A stretch of DNA of 64,000 bases from Effrenium voratum (GCA_963377175.1 CAUJNA010000451.1:1-64000); one strand, 5' to 3'. Shown: positions 24,107-37,700, counted from the first letter of the stretch. Notes: generated by a model from the letters alone, not told the origin. Program-made: numbers and translations.

Positions 24107-24593
24107 GTAGATGAGGCAGAGATTCTCGAAGAGATATCTCAACCTAATGCTCAGACTCAGCAAAATGGTTGAGTGTAGCGTGTAATTACTGGGCACTCGA
24201 GGTCACATGAGTGCTCTTGAGTTCAAGTTCACATTAAGCTGAGTAACAGTGTCAGTTCGGGCGTCCGATGGCCGCACCTTTCCAGCGAGGCCTAATCCGC
24301 ATTGCTGATTGCAAGTTGGATTAAAACTGCGTTCAGGTGTGAACCTCTCAGACGCTTGCAACGAAAGTGTACAAAAGACATAATTCTGCTTTGCTTAAGA
24401 GGCTCAGGAGCAGTGCAGCAATTCCTCTGCCCGTCCGTCAGCATCGCTACCGGCAGTGCAAGTTCAAATCTTTGGCAATTCAACATGAGCATCAGTTTGC
24501 AATCAGCATACGGATGGCCGAGTCAGTTTTTTCTTTGTTTTTTGAATACAAAAATATTTTCATTTTGGTGTGTACACTTGTCGCACTTTGCAG

Positions 24594-25186
24594 GAGGAGA
24601 CTGCAATGAAGACTCCTGCATGTCCTGACCCTGAGCGAGCTGCGGACGCAGATGAGGTCAGCTGCACTGAGTGTCGGCTGGGGGTTTGGGGGTTTGGGGG
24701 TTTGAAGACTATTTGATCCATGCTTTGTTCCCTTCTTGGAGCCCTGCCTCAGAAGCTCAGGACGGCCCCTGCGTGCCGATGGCGCGGAAGTGCGCGCCGC
24801 CGAGCCCTCGCGGGGCCCTGAAGATGGGCAGCTCGGATCCGAGATGACCCGCAGGGGACCAGCTCCCAGCCTCTCCAGTCATGAAAGCGGCCAAGAGGCC
24901 GTTTTGGGTCGTTTTGGGATGATAGAAGCAGGCAGCATGAGTCTTTGCCAGTCGGCCAAGTGAGTCGGGGAGACTTCCATAAGCGCCCGAACGGCAAGGT
25001 TCGTATAGTCATCGAAGCAAGCCAACCTAGGCTGTCAGTCGTTAGGTGCAAAAAGTCGCCAGTGATGAAAGCAGTTTCGAGGATTTGCACATTTTCGGAT
25101 TTTCCACACGCACAGTTGTCGAGCAGAGTGCTTTTGATGATTCTCTGGACCCTTACAATCCGATCATTCTTGAAGGTCTGTCAAAA
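24594..25186 (+). CDS. Exons of an unrecognised gene
   Basis: Exon 24594-24656 lies between TTTGCAG and GT and reads EETAMKTPACPDPERAADADE. Exon 25046-25186 lies between GTTAG and GT; it is 47 codons long and includes VASDESSFEDLHIFGFSTRT and SAFDDSLDPYNPIILEGLSK. Both have clean borders and coding-like composition. A further candidate follows an AG at 25362 (QPAWCPAISRALEDGPTWPT). No domain is recognisable; whether these belong to one gene is inferred only from order and strand. Confidence 0.5.
24676..24704. repeat. Short GGGGGTTT run
   Basis: About three and a half tandem GGGGGTTT units, which resemble telomeric repeats only superficially (algal telomeres are usually TTTAGGG). Probably a simple-sequence run. 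Confidence 0.7.
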
Positions 25187-25479
25187 GTAGGGGCCCTTTT
25201 TGGTATCCCATTTAAAAGGCGGCACAAGGCGGCACGGCGGCACCAGGTCGCAAAGGGGTCCATATGTTTGACAACACCCTCTTGCATCCCCGTTTGATTT
25301 GCCAACCGTCCGAATCACGCAGACGCGTCCTTGGTCAAGCTGAGGCCCCTTGCTGTCCCCAGAGCAGCCCGCCTGGTGCCCGGCGATTTCGCGGGCGCTG
25401 GAGGACGGCCCCACCTGGCCCACGCGGGAGCAGCCGCCGCCCCAGCGTGCAGAAAGCTGGATCAGTTTTCTTCTGAGTG

Positions 25480-27940
25480 GCCGAAAAGGGAAGGAGGGGC
25501 GGGGGTGTGAGGAAAGTAGTGCTTGCATCGCATGACCAGAAGCAAGTTTGGACGACAGAACAGGGTCGCGGCGCTGATGCAGTTGAGCTTCTGTTGCAGG
25601 ATGCCTGAGTTTCGCAGGGGGATCTGTCCCATGGGGGGAAGTTTCTGTTGCCTTTTCTGCGTTTTCAGTGTCAGCACCCTCAAGCAGCTGAGGCTGCTAC
25701 CAGAGAGCGCCGCAGCTTAAGTGGCAGGGAACGGCGCCTTGGCTAGCCAGCATAATTTTTTAGGTGTGTTGCAGGTTTGCCTAGGCAAGCTGTTGTCGTT
25801 CTGTTGCTTTGATACATCCTGACCATTCGATGACCATGGCAATTCAAAGCAACATGCATGAGAATTGCGCATGGCCATCACCTAGTCGCTTGTTCGCCCT
25901 GACTAGCCTTGCCTTGGCGAGGACCCTGAGTGATGTGCCGATCGGAAGCCTAGGCTTCCCCCAGAAGTCCGTTTGATTGGGACCTGCTCGAGCTGTGGGC
26001 TTCCTCGAGTACGGCGATCTGCCGCGATCTTCCTGTACAGTTGGAAGGGGCAAATGTTTTGAAGTCTGGAGTGCCTGTTGCTTCTGTTCCAGAAGAAAAC
26101 CGTTTCAAGCGGAGGCAGACGTGGACCCAATGGCACGTCAGCGTGGCAGGATGAGCTCAAATAACGGAGTGTGTTTGCTTGGTGATTATTTGCGTCTATC
26201 CACGAGACGAGGGCATAAGGCAAGACCCGATTTCAGTTTCTCTATGTAAGGGGTGGTCCAAATGGAGAAGACCCTCAGCCTAGCCAATCGGCACTCCAGC
26301 CAAGGTCGAATTCTGGACATGGAAACGGAGCCGAGGCGTGGAAGCGATCGCTCGCCGTTTGCGAATTGAGATGCCAATCAAGTAGTCTATGCACTGGTTT
26401 TGGAAGCTAGCAACCCAAAGGCCGCCACAACCCAGCTTGCCTCACTTCTTTCGACTGCCATCCTGATTAAAGCTTGAAAGAAGGCTGCCATGTCAGAAGC
26501 CTTGTCATGACACCTGATGGTTCGCTCGCTTGTGGGATCCACTTCTGGCTGCTCCGCGTGGTGCAGGACATGTCGCCTGCAGGCGCCTGGCTCGGTTGAG
26601 GGGCCCCCGCTCACGTCGCTTGGGCTATGCCACCATCCCGTTCGGCATCGTCTTGGGTTTTGTTGCCTTTTGTTTGGTCAAGTTGAGGCTGCTTTGCCTT
26701 TTGCTTCAAAGAGTCTTTGCAGGCACTTTCCGGTCCGAAAGGTAGGACAGTTCCAAAGGTAGGCTTGAAGCAAGCTTGTCCACGGCCCGACAGTTGCACA
26801 GGCCACCATACGGAGCTGTGATTCATTCCAGAACCAATATCTTTGGAACCTGTACAGCAGAATCATTCCATCCATCCCTTGTGACGCCTCCATTCACAGC
26901 TGTATGAGCAGGTTTCAAGCTTGAAGGTGTTTTTGGGTGTGATATAGACATCTTGCCCAGTGCGGGTTTCCGCAGAATTTGATGTGATCCTCTTGTGCCC
27001 AACCAGAGCTCAGTCAGGCACAGGACCGGCTGGAATGAGCATGGAGCCAAGAAGACTGGACGCTTTGCAAGGTAAACAGTTTGGACGTGTAACTCCTTGA
27101 CTATTGCATACCGCATACCTACTCAACATTACGCCAACCACAATGAGTCATCTCTGCTGCAGAGCCCAATCCACAAGCATTTTGGCCAAGGTGGTCATCA
27201 GCCAAGGGATAGGGCCAGAGCAAAGGGGGGGTGGCTTTGGTGGAGCCGACTGCCAGATACTTCAGGCCCTGGATTAGCCCCGACCTTAGAGCTCGAAATC
27301 ACTCGTGCGCTTTGGGCTCTTTCCAAGTTCCAAGTTCCAGAACGCTATGTCATGGCAATGAGTTCATTCCCTCGCCTCTTGGCGGCTTGAGAGTTGCAAA
27401 CTCTAGGCAGAGGCGCAACTTGTAGAAGAGGCGGGGCTGGAAGAAGCTGTTTTCCATTGAGCAAGAAGGCAACAATGTGGGCTCGGGGGGGGGAATGGAG
27501 CAAGGACAATGAAGACTTTGAGGGGGCACTGTCGCGGTACCTGAGCTGACCAGCGGTAGGCATTTGGCCCCACTGATCTCTAGGCCATACCCCGAACCAA
27601 GAAATATGGCTCTTCAGTCTTAGTTGCCGTGTTGACCACTCAAGTGCGTTTATTTGCTCATGATTTACTTCTTCTTCGGGGCTTTCCCTCAAGAGCTATG
27701 GTCCAGGAGTCTGGTGGTGAAACCTTTTGATTTGGACTTGCCCCGATCATGCCTGGCAGGCAGTACCAATGGAAGAGCGCAGGGGCCCCGGCTTGATTCG
27801 ATGGCAGCGATGGCTTGGTTTGTGTGACTGGGAGGGCAGCTTTCATCAGGGCAGAAAGGTAGATGGGAGGGGGGTATTGGTCGGCGGATGTGTTGCTTTG
27901 TTCACAGTGAACACATTGCATGTGGTCGAGTGGCTTTGTA
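25480..27940. other. No supportable gene
   Basis: No recognisable motif on either strand. The frames at 25903-26223 (-) and 27345-27692 (-) have no family resemblance. Confidence 0.4.
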
Positions 27941-27948
27941 GTCGCACG

Positions 27949-28041
27949 ATGGGTTCCGCCAGCTACCGAGGCCAGTGGTTCTACAAAGATGCCTCTGGCA
28001 ACGTTCAGGGTCCTTTCACATCTTCCGTGATGTCAAACTGG
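27949..28041 (+). CDS. First exon of a GYF-like domain protein
   Basis: From ATG 27949 the frame reads MGSASYRGQWFYKDASGN then VQGPFTSSVMSNW. This matches the core of GYF domains (W-x-Y, the G-x-x-Q-GPF turn, M-x-x-W), which bind proline-rich ligands. A GC donor at 28041-28042 would end the exon. A following stretch near 28064-28121 reads IRALIDGLQHGTWVYPW and may be the next exon. Later acidic sequence near 28308 (EEEEDFSELG) could belong too. The canonical G-Y-F residues downstream are not identified, so the domain call is moderate. Confidence 0.5.
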
Positions 28042-28324
28042 CCTGAACCTTAGCCTTTCCAAGCATCCGTGCCCTGATTGATGGCTTGCAACATGGCACA
28101 TGGGTTTACCCCTGGCCGGCATGATCACTGCAAGATTGGCACAGGATCTGGGCCGAAGCTGTCAAGGCTTCGATGAAGAATGTGAAGTCTTGACAATCCC
28201 AGGTCGCGCTCAGGCTTCTTCCCCCCGGAGACGTTGGTCCGCCTGACCCTTGGCTCTTCATGCGCAGGCTGTATGGATCGGATGTCATCACTTGGCTGCA
28301 GGTTCAGAGGAGGAGGAGGACTTC

Positions 28325-29840
28325 TCCGAATTGGGGAACGGAATGCGGCTTATCATGTCGCGGCCGTCTTAGCGGCAAGGAACATTTGGTTGCACACGAG
28401 TACTAGTAACTCAATGGTATTGTGGGTTTGTCCAGAAGGTCAGAATCATGAGTCTCAAGGGTTGCCAATGCTATTTGAGCCATGGCTCAACAACATGTCG
28501 GCCCTGTATGCGATGCCCAGTTTGGGTGCCGCGCATTTCTGCCGGAATCGCCTGAGGTCGTTGAAGTGAAGCTGACTGACTCGAGACGGCAGCAGCTTTG
28601 GACCAAACCGAGGAACTTTACCCAAGAGACCTACAACTCGGTCACCAAAAGGATCAAAGTGCAGCGTTCTTTTTTTGGCACTCGAACACATGTTCCAAGA
28701 GCCCACCACTTCAGGAAGACCTTGTTTACTTGGGCTCGCTTCAATCTTGATGGAGCACAGCATTTGGTCGGCAGAGCTGCACGCCGCAGAATATTCTTTC
28801 GCGCGGTGAATCTGACTGGAAGGGCACAGGGCTCCCTATAGTTCCCCTTGTGGTTCCAAACAGCACCCTTTGAGCTCATCACCAAGTGAGTTTCCTGGTG
28901 ATGTTTGCAGAAGCATAGGGCGCCCTGTCAGCCGGTACGGGAGTCCATCTTTCCGTTGCAGTCAGAGCATCGGCTGGTTAGTGGGACGTGGAGAGTCCAG
29001 GTGAAGTTATGTGTCGCAGAAATCCGCGCGACTGCCAGATGCACAGATGGCATCGAGCCCTTCCCGGGCAATTTTGTGGCCTTGGGATGCCTTGCAAGCG
29101 ACGGGCATTTGTGTGGTGTTGAATGAGGTGCTGGCAACCAGGAGCACTGCCAGAATCCATTGATGGCTGCTTTGCATGTGCGCGCTGGATGTTTCGGATC
29201 AAGCAGTGACGATTCTACGCTTACAGACACGCACACACACCGATCTGCACGATTGGCTCCATGATGTTGAGACTGGCGTAGTTTGACTGAGACGAGCTTG
29301 TCACGTTCTCAAGCGCGTTTGGGCCTCCAGAACTACAAGAAGTCCGTTTCCGATGTCTGAAGTTTATCCCTTTTGAGAATATATATTCTTGAATCAACAA
29401 ATACAAGCCCTTTTTGGGCTTTGGCCAATCCAGAGGAAGTGGGTTCTTGGAATTCCCTCAAGTAGATGACCTCCAACCCTACTCGAGCGTCGAGTGAACC
29501 TCTCGGCCACCAGCCAGTTTCCGGCGCCATGATCCCCATCGGCGTCGGTTCCTTCCATGGGCCGCTCGGGTCTTGGAGCCGCGAAGTTGAGCCACGTCAA
29601 AACTTACATTGGGTTGAGACTATGTTCTATTTTCCCTGGTTGGTTTTGAAAGGGAATCTATCACTGGACATATTTGATTTTTTTTGCCAGGCTCAACCAA
29701 ATGGAAGAAGCCGATTCGGGTAGCTGAAGGTTGAGGGACAGTCCCCTTGCCATAAATGGGTGCCTTTGCTGCCTTCTGAATTCTTTACATGGCTTTGGGT
29801 AGACCATTGATACCTGGTTTTGATTGTGACTCACTTCACT
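28325..29840. other. No supportable gene
   Basis: No recognisable motif. The frame 28482-28841 (+) is open but its composition is not convincing. Confidence 0.35.
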
Positions 29841-29845
29841 TGCAG

Positions 29846-30520
29846 ATGTATTAAATGTGAGGCCGACCGAGGACATGCTTGCCAAGCTGGCCTGCGTCAA
29901 GTGGTGTGCCGGGCTGCCAGAGCTCGGGCATGGATGTGGGTATGGGTCAAAGTTTTTGTTACCACCACCTGGACCGCCAGGATTTTAGTCCTTTCAACCT
30001 TTCCATGTACCAGGCCCCCCCCGCCTTCCCCCTCCCCCCCTCCCATTGGGTCTTCCCGATGTTTGACCACCACACCCATGTGACCGAAGTCTGACTCCGA
30101 CGGCTTTTCTCACAGGTCCTGGCCACCTACTTGAGTGCCATAGGCCGGATCGATCTGTTTTTGGCGAGCGCACGAGCCGCTTTTCACCACCTTTGTGCTG
30201 GTCACCTGAAGCAGACGGATATCTCCTTGACTGGGTGGTGGGCGCAAGATGCATCAAAACACGACTATGAGTGCGTTGTTTTTGTTTTGGGTAGTTTCCA
30301 AGTGTTCACAGCCAACTGGTTTCGCAGCAGCGCGATCAAGCAACAAGACAATCTCACAGTTAACTCCCGCACAATTTCTCAATGGTAAGAAACACATCGC
30401 CGAGAAGAACACCAACTTGTCAGGAAGGCTGGTCACCGACGAGCCGTTCGGAGCCGTGAATGACGTCTTCGGAGCCAGCTTCGGCGCCTTTCTGCTGAAA
30501 GAGGCGGGAGATGCAGAGCG
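29846..30520 (+). CDS. Candidate exons, unrecognised
   Basis: Three coding-looking stretches in order. After TTGCAG at 29845 the frame reads VLNVRPTEDMLAKLACVKW to a GC at 29922. After a strong pyrimidine tract and CACAG at 30115 it reads VLATYLSAIGRIDLFLASAR. After GGTAAG near 30389 it reads KHIAEKNTNLSGRLVTDEPF then GAVNDVFGASFGAFLLKEAG. Their phases do not clearly join, so one or more exons or borders are wrong. No family is recognised. Confidence 0.35.
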
Positions 30521-31168
30521 TTTGGGAACCAACCTTCAGTCTGTTGCCGATTTCGGACGACATGGGCAAACAATCACTTGCCCTGCAAGAAAGCCAACAA
30601 CAGGGAACAAGGAATTGCTGACTTATGTTTGGCGTGACGGGTCTTTTTGGGGAGCCATGCGTACGGCTGGGTAGCTGCTGTTAGAGCTTGAGTACGGAAA
30701 CACATTCAGTGCATCTTGTTCCTTGAGCCACGTCAAGTACTCAGCTCAAACCAGCACATGCACCCCCCCTCACAGTGTGACTGTGACTGGGGCACAAGCT
30801 CGTTACAGGGAAGAAACGTGGAGTCTTCTGACACGCACCTTAGTGTTGCGGGGAGGTGGGAAACACACAGCAACGTCACAAAAGATAACAGAACACAGAG
30901 TTCGCAGCTTGAAGCTCGCCCGCCCACAGCCCGAAGAGCTTTAGAGGCTGCGGCTCCCGAACGGGGCCCATCAAAAAGAAACAGACATTCCTACCTGCCC
31001 ACAACTCAGTCTATGTGGCCTTACGGTCGCTGTTCTAAGCACGAGTGTGCTGCTGGCGCCCCTCAGCGCAGCTGCTCAGCAGGCGCCGGCGCAGTTTGTC
31101 GAGCGGCAGTGCGTGCAGAGCGTGAAGTCAACGCCGGCCCGCGCAAGTAGCAGGCGTTGCTAACGCCC

Positions 31169-31744
31169 TCAATCCAAAAGAGTCCTCCGGGACTTGGTCC
31201 TGAAATGTTTGGGTGCTTGAAGATGAGGGAAGTGTTTTATTGTTTTGCCCCCTTGACCCCAAAACCAAGAGCGCCGACAATGAAGAAGGGCCCCAACAGC
31301 CAAAGCACGTTCCTTAGGAAAAAGCTGGTTGCTACCGCTGTTGCTGTTGATGACGCACTGTGCCAGACGCACACCAGCTTCTTTGTGTTTACTGCGTGGA
31401 AGCAAACCAAGCCCTAGCAAGTTGTGCAAAAATGTCAGCCTTGGTGCGGGCAACACCTTCGTATTTATGTCAGCTGTCATCCGCTCTCCCTGAAGGTGGT
31501 GAACCTCCCACATTTTAAGCGCGACTCGTTCCCGAAGTGCTGCCGAACGAAGGCACAGGTGACGCGTTCGCCAACAGGTCTGTGGAGACGTAAGGATGCT
31601 GACAGTAGCTGCGTCGTCACAATACAATGCCCGTTCGGTGGTGGTGGTGGCGGCGGTGGCAGAGCCTTTGCCACATCGGAGCCACCTTGCTCGTTCAGAA
31701 CCAGTGGCAATCGAAGTTACCAGCCGCGACTGCGTCATCTGCAC
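31169..31744 (-). pseudogene. Relic of a copia-type RNase H / Pol C-terminus, antisense
   Basis: The minus-strand frame contains ALYCDDAATVSIL, CWRTRHLCLRSAALRE, a VHHLQGE-like stretch and MTADINTKVLPAPRL. These match the end of copia RNase H, where a DN(x)A stretch, RTRH-type helix and ADI(F/L)TK close the domain. The upstream parts (YVDAD, TEAE) are not recognisable and no LTR is seen, so this is an old fragment. It is the only antisense coding-like sequence in the window and differs clearly from the intact element at 42778-53866. Confidence 0.6.
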
Positions 31745-32149
31745 CTGCTGCTTCGGCAGCTGCGCTGTGCATTGTCAAGTAGCTTCTGCTCAGCTCAAAC
31801 TTCGGCACATGCAGTCAGAATCGTGATAGCCAGAGAATCGCTCATCCGCGGACCCGTCACACCTTGTCAGAGTCATCTCTTTTGGCATGCAGTTTGCAGT
31901 TTTTTGGCCAGATGTGGCAAGTGATGATTCTACCCGGCTCGCACAATTATGACCAGATACTGCATGCTGGTTGGCTTTCTGAACGGAAAAAGGGAAAACC
32001 AGGATTCGGCCTCAGCCGCTCTGAGGCGTCTCACCTTTGCCGACCTGTCAATAGTATTCCTAGGGGCCAATGCTGCAACGACAGGACCCAGCGCTGGGGT
32101 ATTGTTTCCGCTGCCTGCAGGACTGATCCAAGTGAGGGTTGTCCAAAAC

Positions 32150-34460
32150 ACTTGCTTGTTGTTGACCCTTTTGCGGCCCTTTAGGTCCGAAATTTGGGTT
32201 GGGGGGGGACCTTGCTTGGACCGCAAGCGAGTATGCCATGGGCCGAGATCTGGCATTTCACTTCAGATTTGGAAAAACGCGGCCGAAGAAATCCTTCGCC
32301 GCGCATGTCTCAAATTGGGACCTCTCACTGGCTTCCAGTCCTTAGGGCGCGAGGAGACCCCGCTGGGCGCCATGAGTGAGGGAGGCCTCAGCTGTGCCTG
32401 GCGCATAGCTCCTGGTGTGTTTATTGGAGGGATACCTTTGTTTGTGTGAGTGTTCTTCTCAGAAAAAAAGAAGAAAGAAAAAGCACAGTTTGCCCTGTTG
32501 GGAGACAGCCTCCGCTCGGATTGCCACTGCTCCAAATGGTGCTGGAGAGTTTTCTAAGTTGCTGCCGTACCTCCTCATGGCGAGCCTGAACTCCCTCTTC
32601 GGCATGCTGCGAGTGTTTGAGGCCTCAGAAAGGCAACTTGCGCTAGGTTCGCCATGGCTCAATCAAGCCTCACTGTCAAGCTCGCAGCATGAAGGTGTTT
32701 GGTCATGACAATCTGCATGGTGCAGGTTGAAGGAATGGAGACAGCGAGCCTTGGTTTCTTTTTTGGTAGTCAGCCCCCCACAAGCCAAAGAACAGAGTTT
32801 ACGTTGATCGGAGATGCATTGGCCTGCAGCTCACGCCTTCTGAGGTACGCAATCGCAGTGAGGTATGGCACACTCCTGCCGTGCACTGGAAGGCGGGGCA
32901 GCGCGAAAGCGTGTGACTTGTGCAAGCAAAAGGCCGTCACTTTTTGCGAGGACGTCAGTTTGTGTGTTCCTCCGCGTTTCTCATCTTCGGGCGGGGAGGG
33001 GGGTGGGCTGTCCCCTTTTTGAGCCCTACCTGGGACCCTCACTTGAGGCTGGGGCTCGGACATGCTGGGACCAACTTAACTTGATTTGAGGGTACCCTTT
33101 TTGGGCTGGTTTTTCAGGGAAATCAAAGGAGACCCGTCTATTTTTTGGGGGTTCCCGTATGTAGAGACAGAACTGAACCCTCACTATGGGGTTTGTCTCG
33201 AATTCGAACCCCGCAAAAAACAACTGGTGGTTTTCCTTTGGTATCTGTTTTTTTCTTCTCCCAAAAAGGGTACCAGTTCCCAAAACAAGAGCTGGCCGCC
33301 CGAGTTTCTGGATTCCTGGCAGGCCCTTGTGCACGCAGCCGCTGTGGGTTTTGCTCAGCGCACTGAGCCAGCTGGAAGCTTAGCTACCCGTCTTCAGAGC
33401 GTGGATCGTATTATTTTTATTACACATGACATGGTCTCTGTCCAAAGCCTTTGTGTGAAAAGCGGAACAGCTTCTGGCAACACCAGGACAGCGAACGAAA
33501 TTGTATTTCTCCGAGGCTTTTGTCCTCTTGCATTTGCTGGAAGGCCTGATCGCGAGTTGGGAGCCGGTGCTGGGATTTTGTTTCTTCCCCAGTTTATTAT
33601 GCAGATTCAAGATGTGCTTGGAATAGAAATGCTACTGAACTCGCAAGCTGATAACGGCTCGCTCTTTCTTGGACAACTACATACGACTGAATTGCTTAGT
33701 CAGGCTGCGCTGCTCTGTTGTACTCGTGATTACAGACTGATCTGAAAGGAGCCGGGACATCCGTCCTTCTTCAAAAGGATCACTGGACCATGCAAAGGAA
33801 GTGAACAGGCTATTCCTGAGCCCATCAAACCCCGTTGCCAGCTATTCCAAGCAACTTCGCACTCTGAGGGAGGAACTTGACTCGCAGAAACACTCCACAT
33901 GATACGATCTTGCTGACATTGTCCACACAAAGGTGCCTGATGTTCTTTGGGATAGGAATGTGAATCTCATTCGCGTGAGGTCTACAAGCTCATGCAGCTC
34001 CAGGCGATGGAGTACTTGCGGGTGGACCTGAACATAGGCAGACTCGTTTGAAAACCGGGGCGAGCAGCTCCGGGAACACGCGCGCGGCTTTTTTGCGCCA
34101 TGGTTTTGAGGGGTGGAGCTGGAGTGGAAGGGTATCGCCTGCCGAAATTTTGTGGCTTTGCCACGGCAAGGTAGCATCCCCACTGACCTACTTTCCCCCT
34201 GGGAACACTGCACAGAAGCTGCCATTGTCACCCTTCAGCTTCATTCTGACCGACAGTTTCGACAGTGAAGTGGCTCATCAGAGCGAGTGAAAGTTGCTGG
34301 GCGCACTCTTGGACCATCAAGTTGCTTTTTACCACAAGGAGAGTGCCGCACGTAGCGGAAACGTGGAAGACCTTTCATTGAGAATGCTTGACATTAACCC
34401 GAATGATGTTCACAGGGCTTCCAAGTCCCCAATTCAACCTCATCCCGACCATGATTGGGT
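32150..34460. other. No firmly supportable gene
   Basis: Long open frames exist (33086-33745 on +) but show no family motif. Just upstream, 31990-32130 on + reads ALRRLTFADLSIVFLGANAA and could be an exon. Another possible exon at 33840-33895 reads SYSKQLRTLREELDSQ. Neither can be confirmed. Confidence 0.35.
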
Positions 34461-34466
34461 TCTCAG

Positions 34467-34794
34467 CGTGAGGTGGCGCTGGAGGAGAAGGCCCGACCCA
34501 GCCTGGCATGCTATCTGGGATGGGAGGAGTTGTACAGGGAGGTGTCTCTTTATAGGGGACCCTTGTGGCTTACCTTTTGGTTTCCATTTAAAACAAACCA
34601 AAACCGGGTTTCCTCAAAAAGACAAGCCCATGTAGTTCCCGGTGCCCTAGATGCCACGGAGAAGCGGGAGAAAGGCGGAGCTAGAGGTGATGCTCATGGA
34701 TTGGGTTTGCAGGCTGCTTCCAGACGTATGCAGCATATTTGCACAGGAAGCAAAGGGCAACCACCGTTGCGGGCTTCCCACATTTTGAGACCCT
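34467..34794 (+). CDS. Two exons of an unrecognised gene
   Basis: Exon 34467-34541, between CTCAG and GT, reads REVALEEKARPSLACYLGWE then ELYRE (25 codons). The next acceptor, CCCTAG at 34650, opens a frame in phase 0 reading MPRRSGRKAELEVMLMDWVC then RLLPDVCSIFAQEAKG, to a stop at 34792-34794. The two join without a frame break. An upstream stretch near 34294-34420 (HQVAFYHKESAARSGNVEDL) may be an earlier exon. The product would be helical and charged; no family is recognised. Confidence 0.45.
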
Positions 34795-34799
34795 AAGTC

Positions 34800-37700
34800 G
34801 AGAAAGCTGACCCTTCTTGACTGGCAGCTGGCAGGCCGCTCCGCGCAGCCCCTCCCGCTCATTCGCCCTTTCCAGGTGCGATCAAAACATCCATCTCCCC
34901 ACACAAGCGAGGGGGATGGGACCCAACTGTTCTTTCTTCGGCAGATTTGGACCATGCTCACACAGCACACATGGCATGACTGCCATGGGACAACAAAGCT
35001 CGTCTTGCGGGTAAAGGTATGAGAAGGGCTTCAAGCATGGGTGCCCGCGAATGGAAGGGCTCCTTATGCTGCCAGGGCACGCCACATCAGCTGGGCGAGG
35101 CGAGATGTTGACATTGATTCATTGCGCTCCTCCGAATACACAAAGCTTCATTGGAAGCATGATATTGCCCCCCTTGCCACCAAGCATGTTCTGGATGAAC
35201 CTAAAGACCCTTCAAGGTAACGCCAAACAAGATCCAGAAGCGACAAATGCCGGCAAAACGTCCAGGCTGATCGGGTGTGAGTATGGTGTTTCACCTGGAG
35301 GCTTTGAATGCTCCGTTAGTGTTCGTCTCTTGCGAGGCTCGGGAACTGGACCATGAAATGGATGGTTCGTGCTCCCCAAATGGCGGCCGTGGCTCTGGGA
35401 TCAGATTTCGCTGGGCAGCCTCCCAGCAGTTCGTTGACCCGGCGGCTTCCGGAAAAGGGCGAGGGAAGGAGCAATTGGGCGTCCGAGTGCAATGTGCAGA
35501 TCTTATGGCCCTACCGCGGCTATGGCGCCCGAAGGAACTTGGCGATTTGCGCCTGAGTGGGCAACTGCTTTGGTCATGCGGATTGACATTCGCTTCGGCA
35601 AGGCTCAGGTGTTATGCCGCCGTGAGAACTGTTTCTCTCCCTGTGATCTGCAACGGGACACATTCCCGGAATGGAAAGCACTCAGGCTGCTCCAAATTGC
35701 ATGCAGTTGTTCATTGCAAATGGGACGAATCGGTACGAAAGTTCTCGAAGACCATCCCTGCAATCCAGAACAGGCAATTATCCCAGACACTGGATTGCGC
35801 ACAGATGATTGATGTATGCAATGATGGAAACAAACAGAAGGGCCAGAACCAAACCAGAACCTCCAAAGATTTGTATTCCTCCAAAGATTTGTATTCCCAA
35901 GATGGTGACTCGTCTGGACCATGGATGGCTGTAGCCAGGCGTGCCGTCCGAGTTGTGTGATGCCCATGGCTCTTATAGAGATGGAGTTTCTGCGCAGTGA
36001 TCTGAGACGTGTCAATGGCCATCCTTGAATTTGAGGCTTGTTTGCCCGCATGTTCATGGTTTGAAAGAGGTGCGCATATCCTCCTTCTGAAGTTGACCGC
36101 CATCACCATACTGGTCCTTTTTTTGAGTCGGGTCCTCGAAAGTTGGGTCGAAACTCCGCGCGACAGGTCGGCCACGAATGTTTCCATCCCCTCAGGCCCC
36201 GTGCCGAGAGTTGTTTGGCAGAGCTTCCACCGTATCTAGCGACAGGATGGCGATCGCCCTTCTTGGATTCTGCGCATCGCTTAGCTTTCCCGGTGTATGA
36301 ACGTTGAATCAACCTGAAGTTGCAAAGCAGCCTGATGACCAGCGAGTACATCATGATCATGGCAACACTATTCTAAACTTCATGTTACCCAGGTGATTGC
36401 CGGCTCCTTTGGACTCCAAATGCGTCCGCGGCAAATTCAATCCTGTGCTAGGTGGGTGCGGACAACTTCGGCATACCTGCGAAAATACATTTCTTACAGA
36501 AAGGTAGTCTCAGCCTGTTCTGGCAGAGTGCCCTGATACCCGTGAATTAGGGACCCCACCATGAGTTTTCAGTGAGCCAGAGACATTCCACTTGGCCTAT
36601 TTAACAATCGCCGGTTGTTTGTTTGGGTTTGATCTTCAGACACCACTCTGTCAGGAGACCGCGGTGTCAATCGCGACAGGGGCCTCAGAGAGCCAACTGG
36701 CAGAGTGTTCGAACCTTTCGGTACAGAGAGGCACAAAGGACAACCAGTGTGTAGAGATTTGTCTTGTTCTTGCTTTGGATTGGCATACAAGACTTAGATC
36801 GAAATGGATCAAAGGTCTGTGCTTGATACACTTTGAAGATTTTGGACATCCCTGGACCCATCTAAATTCCTGAGAAGTGGATCCCCGGTTGTTGTGCGCC
36901 GCATCTGCGAAGAGCCCTTCTCCGCGCGCGCGTGCGCCTCGGATCCGAGGCGCGCTCGGGGCTGCGTACCTCAGCGCGCTCGTTGGAATCCGACGAGGCA
37001 GGAGTCCGACGGGTTAGGGGAGGGGTCTCGTGTGGGTTTATGGGGGCCGGGGGGGAGGGAGTGGAGGGAGGGGAGGGGGAGGGAGCCCAAGAACACTGAT
37101 GAAGCCCTTATTAAGCCCTTTTTTAGGGCTTATTTGGGGTCTCTCCACCTCCCCTCCCTCCCCCCCAGCGCCCATGATGGGAGGCAGTGACTCGCTTTGG
37201 ATTTGGGGTGATGCCGAGGTGCTGATTGTGGCCAGATGTGTCTCAATCTATTGTGCCATGCCAGGACACCCCCCGTCGCTCACGATGCACAGGCCGGATT
37301 TGGGAGAGTGAGGATGGATTGAGTGAACTCCCCTTCTCCTCATGTAAAAAATACGGAGGTCTTGTTTGATGGCTTTACAGGGAACCAACCAACAAAAGAG
37401 CACGTTTGAGGCCTTGTTTGAGGCCTTGTTTGATGGGTTCCTAAGTTGCAAGACAGACTGTTTGAACTCTTCGCTCTCCATTCTTCCCCCTTTTTTCCCT
37501 GGAGTCGTCCGCCCCTCTTATTGGGCTGTACCTGCCCATCGGGAGAGGCCCCCCTGCCTGCCCTGAGGCATCTGGTTGCGCCTGCGGCGCCTGCGGCGGC
37601 AGCTTTGGCGCGGGCTGCGGTCTGAGGCTGGGAGCTTCCATCTCGCACCGGATGAAACTCAACTGGGATCTACCACCCAACCGCGGGGATTTGGGCAAAC

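Noticed and set aside
24676..24704. Interstitial telomere (GGGGGTTT)
   Set aside because: Only about three and a half units, and not the TTTAGGG repeat expected in these algae.
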